Assembly (NCBI RefSeq): GCF_021601625.1
Contig: NZ_BQHR01000008.1
Coordinates: 62,001-126,000, forward strand
Direction: 5' to 3'
Length of the DNA: 64,000 nt
Source of the DNA: Pseudomonas paraglycinae
GTDB taxonomy: Bacteria; Pseudomonadota; Gammaproteobacteria; Pseudomonadales; Pseudomonadaceae
Under the pieces are notes generated by a model. It ran no database searches, was not told the DNA's origin, and was given only the letters and a program-made list of their open reading frames with translations. Numbering within the stretch: position 1 is the first letter of the stretch; the number at the start of each line of letters is the position of its first letter. Both the position numbers and the translations under genes were made by a program. Of this stretch, positions 1-8,837 are shown piece by piece.

Positions 1-2
1 TG

Positions 3-200
3 CAACTCGACAGCGCGCTGAGCCGGGTGCCGCACATGAACCTCAAACAGCGCTTTGCCAAGGCCCGACGCCTCGAACGGCCACTGGGCCTCAATGGCGC
101 GTTGCAACTGGCGGGCATGCAATTCACCGGTCAACAACACCGGGCGCTGGAAGATGCGCGCAATACCGCCCGATTATTGCCGTTGGTGCTGCCGCTCTAG
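3..200 (+). CDS. 3'-5' exonuclease of the DEDDh family, C-terminal fragment
   Basis: The open frame runs from the left edge to a TAG at 198-200 and gives the last 65 residues of a protein whose start lies outside the window. Near the end it reads [13 protein letters not shown], which fits the ExoIII-type Hx4D motif of DEDDh exonucleases (the general base His and last metal-binding Asp). Proteins of this type trim RNA or DNA from the 3' end. The substrate cannot be told from this fragment. ppnP follows on the same strand after about 80 bases. Confidence 0.7.
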   Translation, partial: QLDSALSRVPHMNLKQRFAKARRLERPLGLNGALQLAGMQFTGQQHRALEDARNTARLLPLVLPL

Positions 201-282
201 GGCAGGTGACGGCGCCATGAGCCTTGTGCATACTGGCCGACCCTTTTTGACCCTTTTAAGCCCTTTTCGAGAGGAATCGCCC

Positions 283-567
283 ATGTTTAAAGTCAACGAG
301 TACTTCGACGGCACCGTCAAGTCGATCGCTTTTGGCACCGCTGAAGGCCCTGCGACCATCGGCGTCATGGCCCCGGGCGAATACGAATTCGGCACCAGCC
401 AGCGTGAAATCATGCACGTGGTTTCGGGCGCACTGACCGTCAAACTGCCGGACAGCAGCGACTGGGAAACCTTCGCCGCCGGCAGCCAGTTCAACGTGCC
501 AGCCAACAGCAAGTTCCAGCTGAAAGTGGCCGTCGACACCGCTTACCTGTGCGAATACCGCAGCTGA
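283..567 (+). CDS. ppnP: pyrimidine/purine nucleoside phosphorylase PpnP (DUF1255)
   Basis: This 94-residue protein is the usual length for the single-cupin PpnP/YaiE family. It starts [17 protein letters not shown] and carries the family pattern [16 protein letters not shown] followed by a short cupin barrel. Family members carry out phosphorolysis of several purine and pyrimidine nucleosides to the free base and ribose-1-phosphate in the cytoplasm. The ATG at 283 is chosen because GAGGAA lies 8 bases upstream. An in-frame extension further upstream has no family similarity. A strong hairpin terminator follows. Confidence 0.9.
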   Translation: MFKVNEYFDGTVKSIAFGTAEGPATIGVMAPGEYEFGTSQREIMHVVSGALTVKLPDSSDWETFAAGSQFNVPANSKFQLKVAVDTAYLCEYRS

Positions 568-596
568 AACCCCGGTTTCCTGCGGTCATAAAAAAT

Positions 597-623
597 GCCC
601 GTGTCCTTGGACACGGGCATTTT
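597..623. terminator. bidirectional rho-independent terminator
   Basis: A perfect 10-bp stem (gcccgtgtcc / ggacacgggc) with a 2-base loop is flanked by A-runs on the left and a T-run on the right. It lies between the convergent ppnP and MOSC genes and can serve both. Confidence 0.85.
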
Positions 624-638
624 TCGTTTCAGGGCCGT

Positions 639-1445
639 TTATTCGAGGATTTCCACCGGCATACCGACTTCAAGCCGTCCGTTGCCGTCGTTGACCAGGT
701 TCTGGCCAAACATCGCGCCGTCGGCTTGGGCGCGAGTCTTCTGCAAGGTCGCCAGCGGTTCACGGTCAGCGCTGCGCTCACCTGTCTGCGGATCGATCGT
801 GGTGAGAATGCACCGCGAGCAGGACTTGACCACGCGGAACTCGACATCGCCGATTCGAATCCGCTTCCAGCCATCCTCGGCGTAAGCATCACTGCCTTCG
901 ATCACCAGATTCGGCCGGAACCGCAGCATTTCCAGCGGACGCCCGACTTCCTGCGACAGGTGTTGCAGCGAGGCCTCACCAATCAGCAGCAGCGGGAAAC
1001 CATCGGCGAATGCCACTTGATCGTCATCGTTGCCGTACCCGGCCTGGGTCGTCCGGGCACGATCCAGCGGCACTTGCACCAGTCGGGTCGGCTTGCCGAT
1101 GAAATCGCTGACCCAGCGGGCCGCCTCTTCACCGGCATCCGGCACACGCAGGGTGTCACGCCAGATGGTTACGCCGCGCAGGTCATCGTCGCTGCCGGGC
1201 AGGGCGACATCGATTGCCGAATGCCCCGGCGCGCTGAGCGTCAGACCGCCGCTGGCATTCCACAATGCCGACAACTGGCTCATCTTCGCTTCGGCACGCT
1301 GGGTCAGGAATCGCCCGCTGGCCTCGTCCACCAGCATCCAGCGTCGGTCGCCCTCAAGCCCCAGTTTGTCCAGGCCGATCCCTTGCAGGACCTCGCCCTT
1401 GGCGGATTTCAACGGGTAACGATAAAGCGCGCTCAGACGCAGCAT
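639..1445 (-). CDS. MOSC-domain protein with N-terminal MOSC beta-barrel
   Basis: This 268-residue protein has an N-terminal MOSC_N barrel (YRYPLKSAKGE near residues 8-18, and GDRRWMLVD) and a C-terminal MOSC domain from about residue 120 to the end. The conserved MOSC cysteine lies in VKSCSRCILTTIDP. MOSC proteins are related to molybdenum cofactor sulfurase C-termini, and YcbX-type members reduce N-hydroxylated compounds with Moco. That specific activity is a family-based possibility here. It lies downstream of cheV on the same strand, separated by a terminator-like hairpin. Confidence 0.8.
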   Translation of the reverse strand: MLRLSALYRYPLKSAKGEVLQGIGLDKLGLEGDRRWMLVDEASGRFLTQRAEAKMSQLSALWNASGGLTLSAPGHSAIDVALPGSDDDLRGVTIWRDTLRVPDAGEEAARWVSDFIGKPTRLVQVPLDRARTTQAGYGNDDDQVAFADGFPLLLIGEASLQHLSQEVGRPLEMLRFRPNLVIEGSDAYAEDGWKRIRIGDVEFRVVKSCSRCILTTIDPQTGERSADREPLATLQKTRAQADGAMFGQNLVNDGNGRLEVGMPVEILE

Positions 1446-1501
1446 GGCCAGCTCCCTGGTGGGTCAAAAACGCCACCCTATACGAGCTTTGTCAGCGAAT
1501 C

Positions 1502-1523
1502 AAAGGCTGACGCAGGGTCAGCC
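1502..1523 (-). terminator. probable terminator of cheV
   Basis: An inverted repeat (ggctgac / gtcagcc, 5-base loop) lies 13 bases past the cheV stop and is followed by TTT on the minus strand. The short T-run makes it a weak terminator. Confidence 0.5.
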
Positions 1524-1535
1524 TCGACACGTTGA

Positions 1536-2471
1536 TCAGGCCGGCACTTCGTCGAGCATCAGACGCTGGCGCACCACATCGACCAGCTTGTCCGGCTGGA
1601 ACTTGGAGAGGAAGTTGTCGCAGCCGACCTTCTTCACCATCGAGTCGTTGAAACTGCCGGACAGCGAGGTGTGCAGCACCACATACAGGCCACGCAGGCG
1701 CGGGTCGTTGCGGATTTCGGTGGTCAGCCGGTAGCCATCCATTTCCGGCATTTCAGCGTCGGTAAAGATCATCAGCAGCTTGTCGGTCATGTTCACCCCG
1801 GTGTCCGCCCAGGCCTTGAGCATGTTCAGGGCTTTCAGGCCGTCGCTGGCGATGTGCATCTTCACGCCCAACTGGCCTAGGGTGTCACGCAATTGCGAGA
1901 GCGCCACGTTGGAGTCGTCCACCAGCAACACTTCACGGCCACGGGCGCGTTCGAGCACCGGATCGTCCAGTTTGTCGCGCGAAACCTTGGCGTTGTACGG
2001 CACGATTTCGGCGAGGACTTTCTCGACGTCGATGATTTCCACCAGTTGATCGTCGACCTTGCTGATGGCCGTCAGGTAATGCTGGCGACCGGCGCTGGTC
2101 GGCGGCGGCAGGATGGCTTCCCAGTTCATGTTGACGATGCGGTCCACGCCACCGACGAGGAACGCCTGCACCGAACGGTTGTATTCGGTAACGATGATCG
2201 TGCTGTTCGGACCTGGTACCAACGGGCGCATGCCGATCGCCTGGGACAGGTCGATCACCGGCAGCGTCTGCCCACGCAGATTGACCACGCCACAGACAAA
2301 CGGGTGACGCTGGGGCATCAGGGTCAGTTTCGGCAACTGCAGGACTTCCTGCACCTTGAACACGTTGATCGCGAACAATTGGCGTCCGGCCAGTCGAAAC
2401 ATGAGAATTTCCAGGCGATTCTCACCCACCAGTTGCGTGCGTTGGTCTACCGTGTCGAGAATGCCGGCCAT
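1536..2471 (-). CDS. cheV: chemotaxis coupling/receiver protein CheV
   Basis: The 311-residue protein has an N-terminal CheW-like domain (about residues 15-165, with VNLRGQTLPVIDL) and a C-terminal receiver domain (about 180-305) with LLVDDSN and the phospho-acceptor context MIFTDAEMPEMDGYR. CheV couples chemoreceptors to CheA and is thought to act as a phosphate sink or in adaptation. The start MAGILDTVDQRTQ is chosen because AGGAG lies about 6 bases upstream, rather than a frame-open ATG 11 codons earlier with no ribosome site. Confidence 0.93.
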   Translation of the reverse strand: MAGILDTVDQRTQLVGENRLEILMFRLAGRQLFAINVFKVQEVLQLPKLTLMPQRHPFVCGVVNLRGQTLPVIDLSQAIGMRPLVPGPNSTIIVTEYNRSVQAFLVGGVDRIVNMNWEAILPPPTSAGRQHYLTAISKVDDQLVEIIDVEKVLAEIVPYNAKVSRDKLDDPVLERARGREVLLVDDSNVALSQLRDTLGQLGVKMHIASDGLKALNMLKAWADTGVNMTDKLLMIFTDAEMPEMDGYRLTTEIRNDPRLRGLYVVLHTSLSGSFNDSMVKKVGCDNFLSKFQPDKLVDVVRQRLMLDEVPA

Positions 2472-2923
2472 CAATGACTCCTGGGCTTGTTCTGATGAAT
2501 TCACTATTGGGGGTTATCGGCTGAATCTGACGGATCTTGATCCCGTCACAAATCACCAACAAAATGCCATGAGCAGGCATTGATGTCACATTAACATCAT
2601 GCTTTACTGGCCCGGTGAAATCATCTGCTACATTCTCTTCCGCGCGACCTCGATTTGCGCGACAGGTTCCCGTGCCTAAGGGAATCCCCTAGTAACAATC
2701 AGGCCCAACCTGATATTCGCGATATCCAATAGCCATTAATGTGACGCCATTCTCATTGCATGAACGGAGTCAGGCTATTGTGTGCGATCGCAATTCAGTG
2801 GAAACACATCCTCTTGAAACCCCAGGTCTGTGCCAATGCACACCGGGGCGCGGTCTCGCGACGGTTCATGATCGTCGACACACACGGCATTCCCTCATCA
2901 GACATGACGTGGTGGAGATAAGC
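2472..2923. promoter_or_regulatory. divergent intergenic region between cheV and the HPt-like gene
   Basis: About 450 bases lie between two divergent genes and should hold both promoters. An imperfect inverted repeat at 2528-2548 (TGACGG and CCCGTCA arms around atcttgat) lies about 60 bases before cheV and could be an operator. No promoter hexamers could be assigned with confidence. A frame-open extension of the right-hand gene through this region has no convincing protein character. Confidence 0.35.
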
Positions 2924-3394
2924 ATGCCGAACGACCGTAGTGACTGGGCGCAGCGGTTCCCCGAATTTCTTGTCGAGGCTGAAACGCTCCTGGCCAAGTC
3001 TGAAGAATGCCTCAGCCACTTGCAGCTGATCAGCAATGACAAGGACGCCATCGACTGCATGCTCAGCACCCTCCTCAAGCTGGCGAACAAGGCCGATGCC
3101 CTGGCGCTGGGGGCGGTGTCCGAATTCTCCCTGCACCTGCATGGCCTGCTCACCCAGGTTCAGGATCACGTGGATTTGCATGCGCAGGCCCTGGAAGCAC
3201 TGAAAGACTGCTTCACCCTGATGGCCTGGCAACTGGAGCTGGTTGACCCAAGCACCGGCCAATTGGGCCTCGATGAAAGCGAGCAGGCGTCGCTGATTGA
3301 AGCCTTTGCCTGCCAGGTCGGACAGACTCACTTTCAAATGCCGCTCAATGGCAAGCCGATGTCCCTCGTCTCCTGGACGGAGCGCCAAGCGTAA
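2924..3394 (+). CDS. conserved hypothetical protein, possible HPt-like domain without phospho-histidine
   Basis: This 156-residue, mostly helical protein was not recognised as a named family. Residues 46-76 line up by eye with the helix pair of CheA P1/HPt domains: VSEFSLHLHGLL matches the second helix, and MLSTLLKLANKADALAL falls where the H-x-x-K-G helix should be. The phospho-acceptor His position is Leu51, and the following Lys-Gly are Ala54-Asn55, so it could not take part in phosphotransfer. The start is set by GGAG 7 bases before ATG 2924. It is divergent from cheV and precedes a two-component pair. The HPt relationship is an inference. Confidence 0.6.
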   Translation: MPNDRSDWAQRFPEFLVEAETLLAKSEECLSHLQLISNDKDAIDCMLSTLLKLANKADALALGAVSEFSLHLHGLLTQVQDHVDLHAQALEALKDCFTLMAWQLELVDPSTGQLGLDESEQASLIEAFACQVGQTHFQMPLNGKPMSLVSWTERQA

Positions 3395-3798
3395 CCGAGC
3401 ATACAGTGGGCTGTTCGGGCCCGTCAGTTCTCGCCGTCGAATGTCGCAATTGAATAGTTCATGCCTGCCTGCGACACCTCCCAATAAATAATTACGTGCG
3501 ATGAATGCAGACTATCCTCTGCGGATGTCAGGGTTTTCCTGTGTAAAAGAAAACTTGTGGTGCATCGATAATTATCGAGTCGGGTACTTCAACTTTTCCA
3601 TTATGGAACCCTCGTCCAACATGGCCTGTTTCCTGACTCTTTGGACATATAGCGCAAACGCGACCAACGGTATGTTAAGTGGTATTATGCCGCCCGTTAG
3701 TTGTTTCAGTTAATGGCATTGTGACTTCTATGAGCAGTCTCCACCGAAGTTGGCGCTCAATTATCGATCACTGAACCGTTTTGAAATCAACAACCTGA
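3395..3798. promoter_or_regulatory. AT-rich intergenic region before the histidine kinase
   Basis: About 400 bases, visibly richer in A and T than the neighbouring genes, hold a perfect 14-bp palindrome (tcgataattatcga, 3565-3578). A related half-site (attatcga) recurs near 3760. These could be operators for the kinase/regulator operon. No convincing gene was found, although a 70-residue open frame exists at 3501-3713 without a clear ribosome site. Confidence 0.35.
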
Positions 3799-4770
3799 AT
3801 GACAGTTTTCCAGACAGAGACCGCCAGCCCTTCTGACCGGTCTGCCCGCAGCGAACATCCATTGGCTCCATCCGCTATGTACGCCAGCCTCAAGTCAATC
3901 ACCACATGGCCTCCCTCCCGAGAAAATGCCCGCAGGTTCACACTCCTGCTGTGCACGGCTTCGGCCTTGGGCAGTCTGTTGAGCTATGGCATCTCTGCGC
4001 CGTTGTCGCTCGGCCTGCTGCTGATCAACGTGGCGGCTGCCGGTTGCGTCTGGACCCAACATCGTCTGTCGCGCAAATCCATCAAGTTCCAGCCTCAGGA
4101 ACTCGCCGACCGTTTGCTGGAAGTCCAGGAAAACGAGCGCCATCGCCTGAGCCGTGAACTGCATGACGATATCGGCCAACTGCTGACCGCCGCCAAGCTG
4201 CAAAGCGAATGGCTCAAGCGTCGCTTGCCCGCGGACATGCAGGAACACTGTTCAGTACTTTGCGAGACGCTCGAAGAAACCCTTAACAAGGTTCGCGACG
4301 TTTCGGCCATTCTCAACCCGCGGCAACTGACCAGCCTTGGTCTGGAAGCGAGCTTGCGTGCGCACCTGCTCAAGGTACTGGCCAATACTTCGGTGCACTG
4401 GAGTCTGGACTGCCAGCAGCGCCTGAACGGAATCCCCGAAGAAATGGCCGTGGCCGCCTTTCGTATCACTCAGGAAGCGGTGACCAACATCCTTCGCCAT
4501 GCGCAGGCCAAAAACCTGTTGATCCGCGTGCAACGCCTGCCGCAGGGCCTGACCCTGCTGATCAGCGATGATGGCCTGGGCTTTTCCCCGGCAGCGAATC
4601 CGGGTCGCGAAGGACAGCGGGGCATGGCCGGGATGGCCGAACGGATCGAGCAACTGGGCGGCACACTGAGCGTGACCAGCGAGCCGGGCAAAGGTACTCA
4701 AATCGAAGCACTATTCCCCTGGGCGCCCCGTGCACTCGAGCGGGCCAGTACGAATAAGGTTATGCGTTGA
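3799..4770 (+). CDS. membrane sensor histidine kinase, NarX-like HisKA_3 family
   Basis: This is a 323-residue kinase. A hydrophobic N-terminal part (about residues 48-85) predicts two membrane passes with almost no periplasmic loop, so it probably senses a membrane or cytoplasmic cue. The HisKA_3 dimerisation helix follows with ERHRLSRELHDDIGQ, and His122 is the phosphorylation site. The C-terminal HATPase domain has the N box (TQEAVTNILRHAQA) and GLGF/GMAGM glycine boxes. Its last codons overlap the next gene, a LuxR-type response regulator, so the two form one operon. The start codon is uncertain; MYASL at 3877 is an alternative. Confidence 0.85.
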   Translation: MTVFQTETASPSDRSARSEHPLAPSAMYASLKSITTWPPSRENARRFTLLLCTASALGSLLSYGISAPLSLGLLLINVAAAGCVWTQHRLSRKSIKFQPQELADRLLEVQENERHRLSRELHDDIGQLLTAAKLQSEWLKRRLPADMQEHCSVLCETLEETLNKVRDVSAILNPRQLTSLGLEASLRAHLLKVLANTSVHWSLDCQQRLNGIPEEMAVAAFRITQEAVTNILRHAQAKNLLIRVQRLPQGLTLLISDDGLGFSPAANPGREGQRGMAGMAERIEQLGGTLSVTSEPGKGTQIEALFPWAPRALERASTNKVMR

Positions 4771-5426
4771 CTTGTAACTTACTTCTGGTGGATGACCACT
4801 CGCTGATCAGGGCCGGCGTGCGCGCCCTGGTGCTGGATATTCCCGGTTATGCGGTCATCGGCGAGGCCAATGATGGCTCGCAGCTGCTCGAGATGGTCGA
4901 GCTGCTGTCTCCCGATATCGTATTGCTGGACATTTCCATGAAGGAAACCGGCGGCCTGGAAGCCTTGCAGCGGCTCAGACGGGTACGCCCGCACGCCAAA
5001 GTGCTGATCCTGTCGATGCACACCGACCCCGCGCTCATCATGCAGGCGCTGGAGTCCGGTGCGCACGGTTACCTGCTCAAGGACACCACGGCCACCGAGC
5101 TCGAACATGCACTGGAAGCACTGCGCAACAACGAGCGCTACCTGAGTCCTGCCATCGCCCATACCGTGATCAATCAGGCGCTGACCCGCAATCTGAAGCA
5201 GCAGCCGGAAGTCGCCGAGTCGCACAACCTGACGGCACGCCAGCTGGAAATCCTGCGTTTGATCGTGCGCGGCAAGTCCACGCGAGAAATCGCCAATGGC
5301 CTGGGCTTGAGCATCAAGACGGTCGAAACCCACCGGTCGCAGATCATGAAACGCCTGCAGATCTACGATGTGGCGGGCCTGGTGCTGTTCGCCGTGCGAG
5401 AACAGATCATCAGTCTGGACGACTGA
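4767..5426 (+). CDS. NarL/FixJ-family response regulator
   Basis: The 219-residue protein has a receiver domain (residues 3-120, with VDDH and phospho-acceptor Asp55 in VLLDIS) and a LuxR-type helix-turn-helix (about 152-210: LTARQLEILRLIVRGKSTREIANGLGLS, then KTVETH). It starts with TTG at 4767 and overlaps the kinase stop by 4 bases, a typical translationally coupled pair. The KETGG after the phospho-Asp is slightly unusual. Target genes cannot be inferred. Its 3' end overlaps the convergent lipid kinase gene by 17 bases. Confidence 0.88.
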   Translation: MTCNLLLVDDHSLIRAGVRALVLDIPGYAVIGEANDGSQLLEMVELLSPDIVLLDISMKETGGLEALQRLRRVRPHAKVLILSMHTDPALIMQALESGAHGYLLKDTTATELEHALEALRNNERYLSPAIAHTVINQALTRNLKQQPEVAESHNLTARQLEILRLIVRGKSTREIANGLGLSIKTVETHRSQIMKRLQIYDVAGLVLFAVREQIISLDD

Positions 5427-6327
5427 CCCGGGGCGTTGCGCCCAACAGCGGCGAGTCCTTGGGCAAATGCAAACGCAACGCCCCCGGGCGCGCCGCAAAC
5501 CGCAGGCTGTCGCCCTCCAGCGGCTCACCGTCGAGATTGATGCAAAGCCCTTCGGCAACCTTGATTTCAACCCACGGCAAACGGGTACGCACGAACATGT
5601 TATCGATGCCAAATCCGTCGCTGAGCAGATTTTTCAGCGTGCCGACCAGCTCCTGTGGCGCTGGCAGAATGCTGATATCCAGAAGACCGTCGTCCACCAA
5701 CGCTTCCGGGCACAACACATGCCCGCCGCCCGCCTGACGACCGTTGCCGATCCCCAGCGCCAGCAGCTCGCCACGCCAGTGAAAATCCGGACCCTGCAAT
5801 TCGCCATAAGCGGCATGCAACTCACTGAACCGCGATAAACCGGTGAACAGATAGGCCGCGCCGCCCAGCACTTTTTTCAGATCTTCCGACGTGTTGGCGG
5901 TCACCTGGCTGCCGAACCCGCCGGTGGCCATGTTCAGGAAAATCTGCCCGCCGACCTCGCCCAGATCAATGTCATGGGCGGGTGCCTCAAGCAATTCGAG
6001 CGCCTCGGCCGGCTCCAGCGGAATGGCCGCCGCGCGGCAAAAATCGTTGGCGGTTCCCAGCGGCAACAGCACCAGGCTGGCCTTGCCCGGCTGCGCCGCC
6101 ATTGCTTCGGCGATATCGCGCAGGGTGCCATCTCCGCCACCGGCAATGATCTGACTGTATCCCGCCGCCAGCGCCTCCTCCACCAGTCGCTGGGCATCGC
6201 CGGCCTCCCAGGTCAGGCGCACAGCCAGTTCCCAGCCCTGCTTGCGTTTGTTCTCGACAGCGGCACGAACCGCCTCGTTGAGTGCCTGCTTGCCATGCAG
6301 AATCAACAATGCCTTGCGTTCACTCAT
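5410..6327 (-). CDS. yegS: lipid kinase, YegS/DgkA-like diacylglycerol kinase family
   Basis: This 305-residue protein starts at MSERKALLILHGKQA. It has the diacylglycerol kinase catalytic signature AGGGDGTLRDIAEAM (about residues 60-74) and GTANDFCRAAAIP, both typical of YegS, which phosphorylates membrane lipids such as phosphatidylglycerol with ATP. The start at 6327 is preferred because GGGAG lies 9 bases before it. An upstream in-frame ATG would add 22 residues not typical of the family. No membrane segment is present, as in other YegS proteins. Confidence 0.88.
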   Translation of the reverse strand: MSERKALLILHGKQALNEAVRAAVENKRKQGWELAVRLTWEAGDAQRLVEEALAAGYSQIIAGGGDGTLRDIAEAMAAQPGKASLVLLPLGTANDFCRAAAIPLEPAEALELLEAPAHDIDLGEVGGQIFLNMATGGFGSQVTANTSEDLKKVLGGAAYLFTGLSRFSELHAAYGELQGPDFHWRGELLALGIGNGRQAGGGHVLCPEALVDDGLLDISILPAPQELVGTLKNLLSDGFGIDNMFVRTRLPWVEIKVAEGLCINLDGEPLEGDSLRFAARPGALRLHLPKDSPLLGATPRVSRPD

Positions 6328-6755
6328 TGCTGTTACTCCCGGAATTGAATCAGTACGGGACATCTTGACCACCAACGCAGGTAAAAAAGTCACACGCCTT
6401 CTGATTAATTCCTGAGGCTCACACTGATCGTCCTACATGCCGGTACATTTTCGTACAGAACGTAAGGAATCGGCTCAATTGACCCAGCCCGGTCCTTGGT
6501 ACAACGTGTGTCGGCGTCAGCAATCTTCAATTCAATTACACAAGGATGTGCATGTAATGAGTGCATACAGTTTCAGGTCTTACGAAAATTTGCATTCCGG
6601 CATTTGCCGACAGAACCCCATCGCATCAGGCGGGTGTTTCCATGCAAAGCCATGAAGCAAGATTATCCGTGAGTCCGGTTGCCTCTCTCTCCGAAAGTCG
6701 CGCCAGTCTTAAAGACGAATTCAAATGCAGCGCCAGAAGTACTGGAGAAAACGAA
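6328..6755. promoter_or_regulatory. intergenic region between yegS and a small membrane protein gene
   Basis: This stretch lies between divergent genes and must hold both promoters. The frame of the right-hand gene stays open back to 6561, so its coding part could begin at an ATG at 6642. Codon third positions in that extension look less GC-biased than in the downstream part. No clear operator was found. Confidence 0.3.
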
Positions 6756-6950
6756 ATGGAACCGCGCGTCACCGAGCTGGAAACTCACCTCAAGTACATT
6801 CGACGTGACATGGACGAAGTCAGAGGAGACGTCAAAGCCATCAAACATCGTCTTGCCTATTCGGCAGGCGCGACAGCGATGGTGCTCGGACTGTTGGGCT
6901 GGATTGCCAACAGCCGGTTCGATCAGCTCGTCACACTGCTCAGCCGTTGA
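6756..6950 (+). CDS. small single-pass membrane protein, unknown function
   Basis: The 64-residue product has a charged, probably coiled-coil N-terminus (MEPRVTELETHLKYIRRDMDEVRGDVKAIKHRL, heptad-like) and one C-terminal transmembrane segment (about residues 35-52, AGATAMVLGLLGWIA). This layout is common in small Pseudomonas hypotheticals with a cytoplasmic coiled coil and membrane anchor. ATG 6756 has TGGAGA upstream. Starting at 6642 would give 102 residues. Function is unknown. Confidence 0.6.
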   Translation: MEPRVTELETHLKYIRRDMDEVRGDVKAIKHRLAYSAGATAMVLGLLGWIANSRFDQLVTLLSR

Positions 6951-6956
6951 ACGGCT

Positions 6957-6994
6957 GAAAGGCACGCATCGTTTTGCGACGATGCCTGCCTTTC
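6957..6994. terminator. long hairpin between convergent genes
   Basis: Two perfect stems (gaaaggca / tgcctttc and gcatcgt / acgatgc) separated by a single C-C mismatch form a 38-base hairpin with a 6-base loop. It lies between the small membrane protein gene and moeA. It lacks a proper T-run on either strand, so termination strength is uncertain. Confidence 0.6.
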
Positions 6995-7006
6995 AAATGC
7001 CTGCAA

Positions 7007-8233
7007 TCAACCGAGAAGCTCGCTGAGTGGAATGAATGGCACCTGGTCACCCTTGGCCAGGACTCGGCCTTCCTGCACCTCCACCAGACCCTCGGCCCAG
7101 GCAGCGCTGCGCAGAACGCCCGAACTCTGGTTGCGGTAGATAATCGCTTGCCCCTGCTCCAGACGTCCGCGCAGAAATTCACGGCGGTTACCGGCCTGAG
7201 GCCAGACAAATCCTGCGGGCACCGAAAACTTCAGCGGCTCGACATCCTGCACGCCCTGGCGACGCAACAGATAAGGTCGGGTCAACAAAGCAAAGGTCAC
7301 CAGTGTCGAGGCCGGATTACCCGGTAACCCAATCACCGGGACACCGCGAAAATGCCCGACCGTCAGCGGCTTGCCGGGTTTGATCGCCAGCTTCCAGAGT
7401 GTCAGTTCGCCCTCTTCCCTCAATGCGATTCCGAGGAAATCCGCTTCCCCTACCGATACGCCACCGGTCGACAGGATCAGGTCTACATCCTGGAGCTCCC
7501 CAAGTCGCGTACGGGTGGTGGGCAAGTCATCAGGAAGAATACCGGCATCCACCACTTCACATCCCAGGCGCTGCAACCAGCTGCACAACAACACCCGGTT
7601 ACTGTTGTAGATCTGTCCCGGCCCCAGTGTCGTGCCCGGCTCGACCAACTCGTCCCCCGTGGACAGCACCGCCACACGGACCTGGCGAATCACCTGGAGC
7701 CCAGCGCAACCCAGTGACGCGGCCAACCCCTGCTCGATCGGACCGAGCCGGGTTCCGGCAGGCAAGACCAGCTCGCCAACAGTCGTTTCCTGGCCTCGCG
7801 GGCGAATGTTTTGCCCGGTCACCATCGTCTCGATGAAACTCACACGTTCGTCGGCATGAATCTCGGCGTTTTCCTGCATCTCGACACAGTCGGCACCGGC
7901 AGGCACCGGCGCGCCGGTAAAGATCCGCGCACAGGTGCCTGGTTCCAAAGGCTTGGGCGCCTGTCCGGCGAAGATCTTCTGACTGACCGGCAACGGTTCG
8001 CCGGTCCAGTCGGCCAGATTCAACGCGTAACCGTCCATGGCGCTGTTCGGCCACGGCGGCAGATCCAGTGTCGAAATCAGATCCTGCGCCAGCACCCGCC
8101 CCTGAACATGCGCCAGTGGCAAAAACTCACTCTCGACAATCCGCGAGCTCTCGGCCATTTCCAGCAATCGCGCGAATGCCTCTTCGACGGGCATCAGGCT
8201 GCCGGTCTTGCCCGGCTTACCCACGGGATTCAC
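7007..8233 (-). CDS. moeA: molybdopterin molybdenumtransferase MoeA
   Basis: This 408-residue protein has full MoeA architecture: MDGYAL near residue 66, the MoCF-binding domain with VLSTGDELVEPG and STGGVSVGEADFLG, and GLPGNPAST before the C-terminal barrel. MoeA inserts molybdate into adenylated molybdopterin. The GTG start at 8233 overlaps the end of moaB by 17 bases, so the two are co-transcribed. An ATG 13 codons later is an alternative start. The order moaB-moeA with divergent mobA forms a compact Moco-maturation unit. Confidence 0.95.
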   Translation of the reverse strand: MNPVGKPGKTGSLMPVEEAFARLLEMAESSRIVESEFLPLAHVQGRVLAQDLISTLDLPPWPNSAMDGYALNLADWTGEPLPVSQKIFAGQAPKPLEPGTCARIFTGAPVPAGADCVEMQENAEIHADERVSFIETMVTGQNIRPRGQETTVGELVLPAGTRLGPIEQGLAASLGCAGLQVIRQVRVAVLSTGDELVEPGTTLGPGQIYNSNRVLLCSWLQRLGCEVVDAGILPDDLPTTRTRLGELQDVDLILSTGGVSVGEADFLGIALREEGELTLWKLAIKPGKPLTVGHFRGVPVIGLPGNPASTLVTFALLTRPYLLRRQGVQDVEPLKFSVPAGFVWPQAGNRREFLRGRLEQGQAIIYRNQSSGVLRSAAWAEGLVEVQEGRVLAKGDQVPFIPLSELLG

Positions 8234-8756
8234 AAGGCGCCGCCTGTTTCAAATGAGTGACGAAATTGCACGGGCGGTGGCGTGAGTCCAGTTGCTCGGC
8301 GAGGATGCCATCCCAACCGGTGCGCACTGCGTTGGTCGAACCTGGCAGGCAGCAGACCAGCGTGCCATTGGCCAGTCCCGCCAAAGCCCGGGATTGCACG
8401 GTGGAGGTGCCGATGTCGGCCACCGAGATCTGGCGGAACAGCTCACCAAAGCCATCGACCTGTTTGTCCAGCAGGCAAGCGACCGCTTCCGGAGTGCTGT
8501 CACGGCCAGTAAAACCGGTGCCTCCGGTGATCAGCACGACTTGCACGACGTCTTCGGCAATCCAGTGGGCGACTTGCGCACGGATCTTGTACAGGTCATC
8601 TTTGAGCAGCACTCGCTGCGCCAGATAATGGCCGGCGGCCGTCAGCCGGTCGACGAAGACCTGGCCGGAGGTATCGGTTTCCAGGGTTCGGGTATCGCTG
8701 ACCGTCAACACCGCGATATTAAGCGGCACGAAAGGTACATCAGCCTTGGCTTTCAT
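8217..8756 (-). CDS. moaB: molybdenum cofactor biosynthesis protein B (MoaB/Mog-like)
   Basis: The 179-residue protein has a MoCF-binding fold with VLTVSDTRTLETDTSG at the start, VLITGGTGFTGRDSTPEAV in the middle and LPGSTNAVRTGWD near the end. MoaB/MogA proteins bind and adenylate molybdopterin before metal insertion. It is the first gene of an operon with moeA and is divergent from mobA across an 81-base gap. Confidence 0.93.
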   Translation of the reverse strand: MKAKADVPFVPLNIAVLTVSDTRTLETDTSGQVFVDRLTAAGHYLAQRVLLKDDLYKIRAQVAHWIAEDVVQVVLITGGTGFTGRDSTPEAVACLLDKQVDGFGELFRQISVADIGTSTVQSRALAGLANGTLVCCLPGSTNAVRTGWDGILAEQLDSRHRPCNFVTHLKQAAPCESRG

Positions 8757-8837
8757 AGGCTCGTCCAGTTGTAGAAGAAACAGCCCGGTGTTATATCACA
8801 GCGCCCCCTTTTTTCGCCGCCCCTGCAGAGAGCTGCC

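Noticed and set aside
2784-2791. GCGATCGC palindrome as a HIP1-like element
   Set aside because: A single copy is expected by chance and HIP1 enrichment is a cyanobacterial feature.
3501-3713. 70-codon frame in the AT-rich gap before the histidine kinase gene
   Set aside because: No clear ribosome site, unusual composition and no similarity recognised.
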